Part shown: positions 1 through 9,997 of the stretch, piece by piece
Layout of the letters: each line of letters starts with the position of its first letter
Numbering within the stretch: the first letter of the stretch is position 1
Translations under genes and position numbers: made by a program
NCBI RefSeq assembly: GCF_040436345.1
Contig: NC_133221.1
Location: forward strand, 16,613,165-16,677,164
Direction: 5' to 3'
Source: Pagrus major
Lineage: Eukaryota > Chordata > Actinopteri > Spariformes > Sparidae
DNA: 64,000 nucleotides
The notes under the pieces: model-generated
Database searches by the model: none
The model's input: the letters and a program-made list of their open reading frames with translations, nothing else
Told to the model about the DNA's origin: nothing

Positions 1-365
1 TTATATTGATTTCCTTCCAGTGTTTGTTTGAAATAAATAGATTGTGCATTTCACCTTATTGGGCAGCAGGGCAAAAAGAATGGCCCACAATAACATTTCG
101 ATAAAATGTATATTTTTTCTACTTTTTTTTTCCTTCATTCAAAACATTTTTTAATAAAAAACATTTTAATTGAGCTTCAAATAAATTAAACCCTGTGTCA
201 CGTAAAAATAATTCATCGGTATTCGCAGTAATCCATGCTATATAACATGCATTTTATATAACTTTGGACTTAAAGGAAACCGCACAAGATAGCTACGAAA
301 ACAAAATATATAATTGTTCTATAAATAACCAGTTCTTTTTCTACCCCCAGTGTTGCTTCGTGGTT
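1..365 (-). other. hoxc4a 3' untranslated / downstream region
   Basis: AT-rich sequence directly after the hoxc4a stop. No canonical AATAAA is seen on the minus strand, but an ATTAAA variant lies near 150. A miR-10 7-mer match lies at 190-196. hoxc3a and hoxc1a, if this species has them, would lie to the left, outside the window. Confidence 0.6.
190..196 (-). promoter_or_regulatory. Candidate miR-10 target site in hoxc4a 3' UTR
   Basis: On the minus (mRNA) strand this reads ACAGGGT, the exact complement of miR-10 seed nucleotides 2-8 (7mer-m8). It lies about 170 nt after the hoxc4a stop. The miR-10 gene itself is 4.7 kb away in the same cluster. A single 7-mer can occur by chance. Confidence 0.4.
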
Positions 366-1677
366 TTATAACCTGGTAATATCCTCGCCATGCTGTGCTC
401 CGGTGAGTTCGTCGGGGGCCCCAGTGTTAGTGGCCGAGGCAGCGGCAACAGCGCCGGCTGCTGAGCTTGTGTTGGACCCGGAGGAGGAGGAGGAGGATCT
501 CACTTTGGTGTTCGGCAGCCTGTGATCCTTTTTCCATTTCATCCTGCGGTTTTGAAACCAGATTTTAATCTGTCGCTCGGAGAGAACCAGGGTGTGGGCG
601 ATTTCGATGCGCCTCCGCCGAGTTAAATATCGGTTATAGTGGAATTCCTTCTCCAATTCTAAGACTTGCTGCCGGGTGTATGCTGTCCTAGACCGCTTGG
701 GCTCCGTCCCATTGTAAGCCGAGTTCACTGGAAAGAGCAGAAGTGGAGAGAGAAAGGGAGACAGAGAAAGGGAGGAAAGGAGGGGTAAACAAGAATGGCC
801 TCAACTGAGATATGGCTGGAAAGATTTATTGGATATGAATGTTTAGCTGTTTGAGAAATTTAAATGGGAAGTTAAGAACTTCTCAGCGTAATGAGAGGAC
901 ACTCACATCCAACTATGAGCTAAATTATTAATGCAAGATTACAAAGCTCGATTTTTTTTTTCTTATTCATTTCTCCCCCTCTCTCTATCGCGCAATACAT
1001 AACAGCAGAAGCCACATGGTGATACGGCTGCCCTGAGTATACCTCGGCTATAAAATTTATGGTGGGTGTAATTACCAATGCCGAGTCGTAAATCCGCCTC
1101 AATTGTGCCATTTCAAAGGCTTCCCTGCTATCGGAGCAGGGGCTGGCAACGAGATGGGAGTCAGAGGGACTGATAAAAGGGAGGGAAAGGGAGAGAGGAG
1201 CATGAGGAGTGCAGGGGAACATAAACACACAAGTTGCCTACCAGTGCTGACGTGAATTTTCTTCATCCACGGGTACACCACGGGCTGCTTGGAGGAGGCT
1301 GTGCTGTTTGGATGCTCCGGGGTAGCTTGGTTGCAGGCGGAGGTTGCGGCCGGTGGGGTGGCGGGGGACATGGACAACTGTGGGGTTTCACATGAAGCAG
1401 GTTGCCCTTTCCCTGTCAGCAGGTGCGCAGATTGGGGTACTCCATGTCCCCTTGGCGTGTCAGGTTCAGGGATGCTTGCACAGTTATACTGGCGCTCTTG
1501 GTAGCTCGCCCGCGGAGGATATAACTCCTGATGGTGATGCTGGTAGCCAGAGTCCCTTGCGCGGCTGTAATATTCTGGACTATGCTCAGGGATGTAGTTA
1601 TTTTGCGAATATTCCTCGCATGGAGGAAATTTCGGATCAATGTAGTTAGACTCCATCAAATACGAGCTCATGATCAT
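366..1677 (-). CDS. hoxc4a: Hoxc4a homeodomain transcription factor (2 exons)
   Basis: Sequence-specific nuclear transcription factor of paralogue group 4, which patterns the hindbrain-trunk axis. Exon 1 is 1242-1677 and exon 2 is 366-727; the intron has a GT donor at 1241-1240 and ends in CAG at 730-728. The joined product is 265 residues, near human HOXC4 (264). The start [10 protein letters not shown] and the end EDITRL match HOXC4. The hexapeptide YPWM lies at about residues 135-138 (PBX contact). The homeodomain is at about 155-214 with the recognition helix [13 protein letters not shown], followed by the group-4 tail [11 protein letters not shown] and a Ser- and Ala-rich C-terminus. Homeodomain position 39, usually Cys, is Val here. 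A good splice acceptor (CTCCAG, 1689-1684) ends 6 nt before the ATG, so the coding exon may be the second or third exon of a longer transcript. The identification is close to certain. Confidence 0.97.
728..1241 (-). other. hoxc4a intron with HB1-like homeodomain-site element
   Basis: 514-nt intron. At 1048-1062 it holds an inverted pair of ATAAA/TTTAT cores one base apart, followed within 10 nt by a TAATTACC homeodomain site. This resembles the HB1 elements described in introns of mouse Hoxa4 and Hoxa7. The rest is a poly-T run and unremarkable sequence. Confidence 0.5.
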
Positions 1678-1773
1678 TAATTTCTGGAGTGGAAAATAAT
1701 TTTTCTAGCTTTGTCGTTTTTCTGCTCCATAAAGCCCTCCTACTTGCGAGCAGCCCTGTAAAGTTACTTTTAC

Positions 1774-1799
1774 CACGTGACCCAGTGGCCCAATAGCAG
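1774..1799. promoter_or_regulatory. hoxc4a proximal E-box + CCAAT module
   Basis: A perfect CACGTG (1774-1779) is followed 10 nt later by CCAATAGCAG (1790-1799), about 100 bp upstream of the hoxc4a ATG. USF (E-box) and NF-Y (CCAAT) are known activators of the mammalian HOXB4 promoter. Similar modules occur before hoxc9a and hoxc10a. Confidence 0.5.
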
Positions 1800-1868
1800 A
1801 GTAAGAGGTAGTTCCCGGATAAGGAACCAGAGGTATTTAGCATACCTACAGTCGCCATTGTGGGCACA

Positions 1869-1924
1869 AATCTCTCTCTCTCTCTACCTCTCTCTCCCAC
1901 TCTCTCTCCCCCTCTCTCTCCCTC
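1869..1924. repeat. CT-rich microsatellite
   Basis: Interrupted (CT)n tract upstream of hoxc4a. A polypyrimidine run of this type is common in promoter flanks. Confidence 0.8.
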
Positions 1925-2709
1925 TGGTTGTGTTAGCGAGGCAATTGATCTTGGGGACAAAACTAGTAGCTAGTTGCTGACCAAGGAAAAAATAAAACAG
2001 GCAAAATCCACTGGTCTCAATTATTCAAAGGGACAATAGGTGATTCGCCAAGGATAAGGCACAACAATAGCAAACCAATCATTTTGTTGCGCCTTATATA
2101 AAGGTTATCTGCTAATTAATGAAGGCTTTACCAGCAGCACCTCAGCTGTGAGATTACAACACGTTTAAGAATCACAGCTGCATCAGTGTTGGTGAGACTC
2201 CTAAAGCTCATTTCAGCTCCAATATTTAGTAGGTGAATCTAAATGTCAGAGAGGACTGGACTGAAGTGGAGTGGGGTGGTGAGATGCTCTGGAGGTGTGG
2301 TTGATGTTTGGAAATCAGGCCTGATCATTTATAACGTTGGAGAAAAAGGTGGACAGGCTGGAGTCTGGCTGCCTAAACAAAAGCCTTCACTCAATGATGG
2401 GATATTTGTCTGGTTTTGAAGTGTTGTTCTTTTTCCTTCAAGGCCATTCATTAAAAAGGTTCTGCCTTCGACTTTTAATTAAAAATAGGTGAGGATAAGA
2501 TTAAAAAATGGGCTGATTGAAGCAAGGATTCTTACGCTGACGGGAGTATGGTGTTTGAAGCTGCTCTGAATGTCACAGCAGCAAATATCAGTAAGAGAAG
2601 AAGATGAGAAGGAGAAAGAAAAGCCTCGGCGGTCCTGGTAAACCGTACAAAACAGTGAAAGTGCATAGAAGAGAAAAGCAAAAATGTGATACATGCCTTT
2701 AGGTTTTAT

Positions 2710-3014
2710 TAAAGGTGCACTGTGTAGTTGTAGTTTTTTTTATGCCTAAACAAACTAAATAAACCAACTCTGTTTGCAAACTGACCTTAAAGGACAACAC
2801 ATTCATACTGTTTTACTTTGTTTATATGTGGCGGACCCTGCCACCTTTCGAGCTTCAAACAGTGTTCTGGACTTTATATTCCTTTGAAAACAGCTTGTTT
2901 ATTCAGTTATGGAAAAATAAATATTTCTGAGTTTGTATTATTACCTCATTTATATTGTAAATATCAAAATTCTGAGTATGAGTTTCTTCTCTAAACCTAC
3001 ACAGTGCCCCTTTA
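2710..3014. mobile_element. MITE-like inverted-repeat element (non-autonomous)
   Basis: The left end AAAGGTGCACTGTGTAG and the right end CTACACAGTGCCCCTTT are inverted copies over 17 nt with one mismatch. They enclose about 270 bp of AT-rich sequence with no reading frame. This is the form of a short non-autonomous DNA transposon, and similar ends are common in teleost genomes. The target-site duplication is unclear, so the superfamily is not assigned. A second copy of the right end follows. Confidence 0.6.
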
Positions 3015-3074
3015 GGCAGAGAAAACGCAGTGACAACACAAGTTAAGAGTAAACACATGCATGAATCTGATTCT

Positions 3075-3137
3075 CTATTGTGAACTCAAAATTCCAAGTT
3101 TGAATTTCTTCTCCAAAGCGACATAGTGCCCCTTTAA
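3075..3137. repeat. Second partial copy of the MITE-like right end
   Basis: Matches the last ~60 bp of the preceding element (AAAATTC, then TTTCTTCTC, then a degenerate ACATAGTGCCCCTTTA) with several substitutions. It has no left end. Either the right end was duplicated in tandem or an older copy lay beside the newer one. Confidence 0.5.
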
Positions 3138-3204
3138 CAACCTCTACTTCTGAAAGACACAACAATTATTCAACAAAAGTCGCCTGAACTTACATTAAAA
3201 CGTC

Positions 3205-3450
3205 CTTATAGGCATTGTGATATCACAACACAACAGTGGACAACAGGCAGAGCAGTAACACTACTGCTGCACTACAAGTATGATGTCAACAGTGGAGCCA
3301 AACTAACTCAACACTAGGTGAAATTAGCAGACATAAAACAGCATCACTGCGGTGTCACAACCCCAACAACCGTGCACAGCAGCATCCTCATGATGTCACA
3401 ACCCAGTCTGCAGTGGGACACAACCAGTATGATGTCACACATCTAATAGA
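3205..3450. repeat. Degenerate repeats with TGATGTCAC cores
   Basis: TGATATCAC, TGATGTCAA and TGATGTCAC cores recur at irregular spacing, interleaved with CACAAC- and GCAGCA-rich stretches. This looks like an old, decayed minisatellite or repeat. A similar stretch is at about 49905-50110. The family is not recognised. Confidence 0.35.
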
Positions 3451-3618
3451 AAGGGGACCAAAGAGTCTCAGGACCACTATAGTGTGTCACACAGAAGTTC
3501 AGTTCAATATTGGGTTGCCACCAGACACAGCCAGAGAGTTGAGGAGCAGCTGTGCTCCCTCACATTAGATTAAAGAGCCCTCCCACATGCAGGGCACAAG
3601 TCCTGCATGTAGACTTGC

Positions 3619-3655
3619 AAAAAAAAAAAAGGGGGGGGGGGGGGGGGGGGGGGGG
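3619..3655. repeat. A12-G25 homopolymer tract
   Basis: Twelve A followed by 25 uninterrupted G. The G run could form a quadruplex. Homopolymers of this length are also a common site of assembly or read error. Confidence 0.9.
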
Positions 3656-4302
3656 AACCAAATACTGTTTGTATTATTTAATGCTATTAAGGCTTTTATG
3701 ATAAAGATCAAACTCTCATCTGTGTTATTGCCATTCTGCCTGCTCATGGCTCTCTCTTAAACAGCATCTAAAAAGTTCTATCTTTTTACTTGCAAGCCCT
3801 AAATAAAAACACATGACTTCCATTTAAAGCAATTGAATCTGTCTGTGGATACACACAAACCAATCTTTATGAGAGTAAAATGCTGCGAGGAGGGAGGTAA
3901 CATAGCTTTATAAGTACTGACATAAATTCAAACTATGGTCACAATTATTCCACATTTTAAAAAAAATAAAAATAAAAATAAGATGGTGCCAATAATCTTC
4001 CAGCCTCCAAATGTTAGATGCTAATCACGGCTGCAGCACTGACCATCAGCCACATTACTGGAGGTCTGCTGTTACACTGTAAACTGATCCTTCCTGGCTG
4101 TGTAAACTTGTCATGTGCTGTATGCTTCCCATTCTTACCTCACAGTCAGCTGTGCTCAAAGACACACAGAGGGGTTAATAGCTGAGCAGCCTCCCAACAA
4201 CATCCAGATTATATTTCTTCTTCTCTTTTTGTTGTTATCATAATTGTGAGGTCACCAGCAAGTAAAACTACAAGTACAAAAAAATCCTGAAATAATAATA
4301 AT

Positions 4303-4305
<3 letters not shown>

Positions 4306-4382
<77 letters not shown>
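4306..4382. repeat. (AT)n microsatellite
   Basis: About 37 uninterrupted AT units, able to extrude as a cruciform. Confidence 0.95.
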
Positions 4383-4384
<2 letters not shown>

Positions 4385-4887
4385 AAGATAAAATGGTTTA
4401 AGAAACAGCACACAAGTCAATCTGTTGCAACGTTAACAGTTGTGTCTGTTTGAACAGCAATAATTACATAATATGTTTAAAAAGGAGGTGAAATGTCTTC
4501 ATCTCAGGCTGTCCTGTTTGTACAGAATGCGCACGACATTTCTATTACCCCTTGCGAGGATGTTAGAGGCGTTTTATAGAGCAATAAAAGCCGTAAATCA
4601 GTCACTTTTAAACGACCCCTGGTTCCTAACGTGTTTTACAGGGTCTGACACAGTAGTAGCCGCGCACTGCGCACACATGGCTCTGCTCTCTGTGGCCTAC
4701 CTACACAATCTACGGCTGTCTGGACTATGAATACACTTCGAGACAATGTTATTGCGTTGCTAGAGCTGCATGTGTATATCACTCATGCTTGTGTATATGC
4801 AGTAATAGCAGAGGGAAAAAAGCCAGAGATGCGTGAGGAAGAGGAGCAGGAGCAGGAGGGTCCAGAGGCTGCTGGCGTGGTATTTCA

Positions 4888-4971
4888 GTTGCCCATGTAT
4901 TCCTGTAGAGACGTATTTGCGACTGTTTGTACTTCACACAAATTCGGTTCTACAGGGTACATATAGACAAC
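4888..4971 (-). ncRNA. mir10b: mir-10b precursor microRNA
   Basis: The 23-nt mature miR-10b sequence is present exactly on the minus strand at 4937-4959 (UACCCUGUAGAACCGAA then UUUGUG). Flanks fold back: GTTGTCTATATGT on the 5' side pairs with TACATGGGCAAC on the 3' side. The opposite arm (about 4895-4918) differs from the usual miR-10b star but still pairs along the mature arm with a few mismatches. The position just upstream of hox4 is the conserved home of miR-10 genes. miR-10 is co-expressed with Hox4 genes and represses Hox mRNAs. Confidence 0.95.
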
Positions 4972-6883
4972 TAATGTGTTTTGGGGTTAGAAGCTGCAGA
5001 GGTTGCATCTCTCAGGCAAAGGATAGCACAGTGTCATCAGAAATATTAAAGCTGCAATAGAGTGGAAATAGTGTGTAAAGCGTGCGCCAAAGCGGAGGTT
5101 GTTTATCAGGTTTACTGAAGCCAAAAACACAAACAAAACGCTCTTTAAATGACAGAAACTACCTTAACATCTTCACTGAGAATCCGTTCACACACACACA
5201 CACATGCAAACACGTCGTGTGCACAGGACAAGAGGCTCTGTTCTCTCTTAACATTCACCCTCTGCCTTTGAGGTAGCTCCTATATGAATATTCAGTCACA
5301 AACACGGCGGATACAAAGGGACGGCGTGACAGCACAGATGAAAAATAAGTTTCCATTGTTCCCAACCGTTTCTTCTGCTTGCTATTACCATACTGACCGC
5401 TCGGTAACCTTTCTTCCTGCCACTCTGGAAGCTAATGAGAAAAGCCTCGGATGAAAAATGCAATATCAGACATGTGACCTGTTTCGGAGGGTTATTAAAA
5501 ACAGCAAACACGCTCAGATTGTGAATCAATGGAATTGATTACAGTGGCCATGTGCACGAGGGGGGGACTCTTCAAAGACTGTCAGAAAACATCTTAATCT
5601 ACATATTTCACCGCGTGCACTCTCAATAGATTTTTCTTTTTTTTTTATTGAAGGAAAAAAACATCCTGAGCCAAGAAACTGTGAACTGACGAGGAAATAG
5701 TCCTCCCCCAAAAAATCTAGCTCGTGTTCATTTGGCTTTATCTAAACACATGCTGTTTGTTGTGCGCCAAAGCAGTGTGAAGGAGCTGCACGCACACCAC
5801 GCACTCCCTCTCTCTCTCTCTCCCCGCGCGCTCTGGCGGACGCATTTTAATATTAGTTAGACAGCCTGACCCGCGTTTCACCCCTCGCGTTTGACTGGCT
5901 CCAATAGTTCACTGCCAAGGATTATTGATGGAGAGACAGCAATGAATTCTTTCTCCCCACAAATGGCTTTCAGATCGTGCACCTAGTTCAATAACTAGTT
6001 ATAATGTAGAAGTACAAAAAATGAGGCCCTCAGGCGGACTAATTTGATGTTTCATTTGTTCATTTGAGAAATTGTTAAGCTTTCTTTTTTTCTTTTTTTT
6101 TTTCTCTTTCTCGCCCTGCAAACTAACAGCCGTACAAGCGTGTTCACACATGTTCATATGTAAACAAAATAAATCTGCTGCAAAACTATGCGGAGGATTG
6201 TTGCTCTGTCTGTGCTTCGGTGCAGCATCAGCTGACCTGGATGCAGACAGTGGTGGAGCAATATCCCCGCTCCCTGATGAAAACGGTTACGATGCGCGTT
6301 TAATCAAACCCTTAACCTAATAGCCTGCACACGTTTACTCTTCCCCAGGTGTAATAACGTTACGCCGGATCGTCCAGTTAAAATAAAAAAGTTTTTAATG
6401 AAGTGCGGACAGACTGGAGACTAGTTGGATATGAATACCCTGTAAAAGCAGCAGCCAGGGGAGCAGAGCTGGTTTTAGATACAAAGATGCCCCAAAGAAA
6501 CCATTGGTTGGTTTGCAGTTCATTAAAGCAACGCTGCGGTTCATTAGACTCCCTCACTGCAGAGTTAAATCCAGATCACCTGTGTGCAACTTCACTGGCT
6601 CTTCACCGGACGCCGCAGAAAGACAGATATTCGACTTTAACTTTAGTTTTTGTTCACGAAATTGCAAAAGAAAAGAGGATATTTATTTGGGATTAAACAC
6701 GCTGATTAGTCCTATAAACTCCATCATTCCTGCACACATTTCGTTAAGAGTTCAGGCATCAGTGGCCTTGATGTCAGTGGAGCCAGCTGTTTGCCTACAG
6801 CCAAATAACAAGCTCCATGAAGTGTCACATCTCTTGACTAAAGCCAGGTGGGTAGGCGTGGGGGGCGATGGATAACACTTACT

Positions 6884-6925
6884 GATAAATCCACGGTCAC
6901 ACTCATCCTGACCCGAGGAATAGTC
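6884..6925 (-). other. Candidate 42-nt internal exon upstream of hoxc4a
   Basis: On the minus strand a pyrimidine-rich acceptor ending TTTTTCAG (to 6926) is followed by 42 nt and a consensus donor GTAAGT (6883-6878). The segment is open in one frame (DYSSGQDECDRGFIS) but matches no Hox protein I recognise. If spliced to the acceptor 6 nt before the hoxc4a ATG it would be 5' UTR. Inferred from splice signals only. Confidence 0.4.
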
Positions 6926-9180
6926 TGAAAAATAGAAAGGGGGGAAAAAAACGAAAATTAGATCAAGAAAAGAAAAACTTTTTGCAGCCAAATTGGATAA
7001 TTTAAATTCTTGAGAAATATGCTTAAAGTTTAGGGGGAAAAATTAAGTGAATATATATATAAAAAACATATTAGATCAATAAGATACCCACTGATCATTC
7101 TCTACATTAATCGAGAAAGTATTTGTAAAGGCAGCAGGCTAATTTGTTGAAATAAACGGATGCATTGTGTGTGCAGAATATTTCGTTTTTGCTCCATTTA
7201 AAATCGCCACCATAGCGTAAAATTACAACAAATAAATAACAGTAGAATCAAATGGAAATAAGAGCAACAATTGATATAAAAATAATAGAACAGAATTCAA
7301 ACTAAATCATTTTCCCTCAAGTTTCCTCCAGTGAATTTCTGGGCGCACAAATAGAGAAACGAACTGTTTGGATATGTGGTGTTATTATTTCATATTAATG
7401 ATCCTTCAGCTCGTCCCTCTGCTCTGATCTCCTCTGTTATCCAGCCTAATTGAAGGGAGACTGCTGCCCTAGAAAAAAAAAAGCCCTGACATGTGTGGAC
7501 TCCAGCAGAACTGGGACCGAGGACAGAAATTTAGGACGGGTCATTTTCAGACAGTAAAAGTAAATTTACAAGCATCCTCGGTATTTCCTTGGGCAAATGT
7601 GCTATGAATAGAAATCCCTGGCTGGACTTAGACGGCGGCTGAATTATGACGAACAGTCAATAAAAAAATCACGACTTTGTCCTCACATTGTAAATAAATT
7701 CAGGTTGTGTTCCAAGACGATGTAATGGGACTTTATGGTTCTTATTCGGGCTCAGACAAAGGGAAGTCTGTGCTCACCCGGAAATGACCTCTGTGGATTG
7801 AATGATGGCGGTGTCAGCTCCACAGGTCAAAGAAAGCGATACAAGATCTCACAGAAAACGGATGTTTGGACTGTTTCACTTTTACTGTAGTGATATGAGA
7901 CTGTTTTCAGTTACTTTGCTCCAAAATTAGATTAATGTCTGATTCAAACTTCCTCCAAAGATGCAATTACTGAAAAGTCACGAGAATAAAATAATTTCGA
8001 TAATAATTAGAGCCCCGTAACCTCTTTGAGGACACGACCTCACGTCAAATTTATCATAATTTACAGAAAAAGGGAAAATATTGATATCTTATTTTTTGGA
8101 GGAAACATTTCTTTAAATTTTGGGTTGTTTTTTATTTTATTTTGCGAGTTTATTGTGAAGTGTTTCCCTCTCTGGTCACTGTGAAAATGACATACAACTG
8201 CACATAAAAATAGGGTAAAATAAAAATAAAATCTTAGGATGAGGACAGCACGACTGCATGCCCAGCAGTGATTTACCCACACAGGAGCGTGTCACACAGT
8301 GCCCCCTATTGGAAGTGTATAATCGATCATGCTGCAACACCTGAAAAAAAAACCATCCCGTTTTTTCTCGCAAAAGCTAAAAAACAAAAAAGCAAACACT
8401 GTGAGCCATCACACAATATGACATGTGTTAATGCAGTTAATGCTACATCACAGCCAGCCTGCTGCACCTTGCTCTGTCTGTCAGCTGAGCTACACTCACC
8501 CTCCCCAAACAAGACTTAATATCAAAATTATCCACACATTGATTAAGAAAAGAGCAGCACTTCTAGGCTGAAGTGCTTTCTAAGACACATGGGCAATTAA
8601 ATGATGTGCACGACAGAGAAACAGAAAATTATCGAGCTTATAAGATCACATCGCCTCATCAGTCTCCAAACTGATCAATTCAGTAATATCTGCCACTGCA
8701 GGGAGGACAACAGGGTTAGAAGAAGGGGCTGTTGTTCGAGAAAGGTGCCTTTTTAAAGTAAAAACATGCAGCAGTCATGCCTCCACAGTGTTTATCACAG
8801 GTCCCATAATCACACTGAACGAGTGCCTTTGAATCAAACCTGTGCCTTGGCCCAGACATGACCCTAAAACAACGGGAGCTCCACGAGCACAAACACCAAC
8901 CTCACGTCAAGGTGAAACAGAGAGATGGAGCATTTTAATCAGGAGGTTTTGGATTTCATGGCTCTGTCTATGGCGCAGTATTTCAAGCTGCGAGACATCA
9001 TTCTAGCATCACACAGAGCTGAAGTCACGTTTTATTTCAATGCATTCAGCTACAGACAAACTATAAGACTGTGTGTGCAGAGAAATTACATACAGGTGTG
9101 CAACAGAAGAGAGTGAGTATGTTTGTTAGAGAGGGAGAGGGAGGGAGGGAGGGGTGGATGTTGAAGCTGGACGCCAGATG

Positions 9181-9202
9181 ATTTTTTTTTTTTTTTTTTT
9201 TT
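9181..9202. repeat. Poly-T run
   Basis: About 22 consecutive T in intergenic sequence. Confidence 0.9.
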
Positions 9203-9750
9203 GGATTGTTCTGGCGGACTTTTCATTTTTCTCACTTTTCATTCAAATATTTTCCATTTTTCCATCCTCTTGCTGACAGGACTAACATGCAAAACACACT
9301 GTTGAATCAAAACACACTGCCACTGTGTCTCAAATCTGTGGCGAGGCATGAAAACGTCCATTCTCCTTGTTTTGTAATTTTTGGCTTTTTTTTCTTAAAA
9401 AATCAAAATCTGGCACAAATATAAAGACGACGCTGCTGGAGAAAAATAATCATTTCATCCAAATTAATAACATGAGCGGCATTTCCGTTTAATCCGGTTT
9501 CTCTCGGACTAAATGTGCAGCAACAAATGTCCTTTAAAATATCCCAAAGCAAACACTGTCCCGATTATTTCAAAACACATCATTCTGTAATTATAAAACG
9601 CGTAGTCACGATCATTTGGTGCCTTTAAATCTGACGCTTATCAATTAAACAGCCGTGCATCCAAAGTCACACTAATATAAAACATAAGCAGTATTTGTTC
9701 ACGGTGAAATAATCGCAGGCCTGTGCAGGCAAAGTTAAAAATCAACTTAC

Positions 9751-9857
9751 TGCAGCAGCTCTCGGCTCTCCGCACCAGCCGACTACACGGTCCGGAGGAA
9801 GGTACTGCATCCTCACTGCCACAAAGCCCTTTCTTCCTCAGATAAGGGGAAGCCAGC
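9751..9857 (-). other. Candidate 5' noncoding exon of a long hoxc4a / mir-10b transcript
   Basis: On the minus strand a strong donor (GCTGCA then GTAAGT) lies at 9750-9745. Upstream of it are a TATA-like TATATAAT (9881-9888), a CACGTG E-box (9951-9956), a GCCATAAA Hox/Cdx site (9926-9933) and a CCAAT box (9993-9997). The exon start is estimated at about 25-30 nt downstream of the TATA box. In human, HOXC4, C5 and C6 are known to share an upstream noncoding exon, so a distal promoter here is plausible. Not proven. Confidence 0.4.
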
Positions 9858-9880
9858 AGCTGCGATTCCGGACAGTTAAG

Positions 9881-9997
9881 ATTATATATGATGTGTATAT
9901 ATCGAAGGTTTGTCAGCTCTTCCAGGCCATAAAACCCACTTAAATGACACCACGTGCTCCCTATGCACCATTCACAGGCCCAGCTCGGGGCAATTGG
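9881..9997 (-). promoter_or_regulatory. Candidate distal promoter (CCAAT, E-box, TATA)
   Basis: On the minus strand the order is CCAAT (9997-9993), CACGTG (9956-9951), GGTTTTATGGC-type Hox/Cdx site (about 9936-9926), then TATATAAT (9888-9881), leading into the candidate noncoding exon. The order and spacing suit an RNA polymerase II promoter. Confidence 0.4.

Larger units (their letters stand above)
1678..4887. other. Intergenic region, hoxc4a upstream to mir-10b
   Basis: Contains the proximal hoxc4a flank. A near-symmetrical TTATATAA with a nearby CCAAT (about 2075-2103) could serve as a core promoter on either strand. It also holds the MITE-like repeat, a degenerate repeat region (3205-3450), an A12G25 tract and an (AT)n array. 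No protein-coding gene is visible. Confidence 0.6.
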
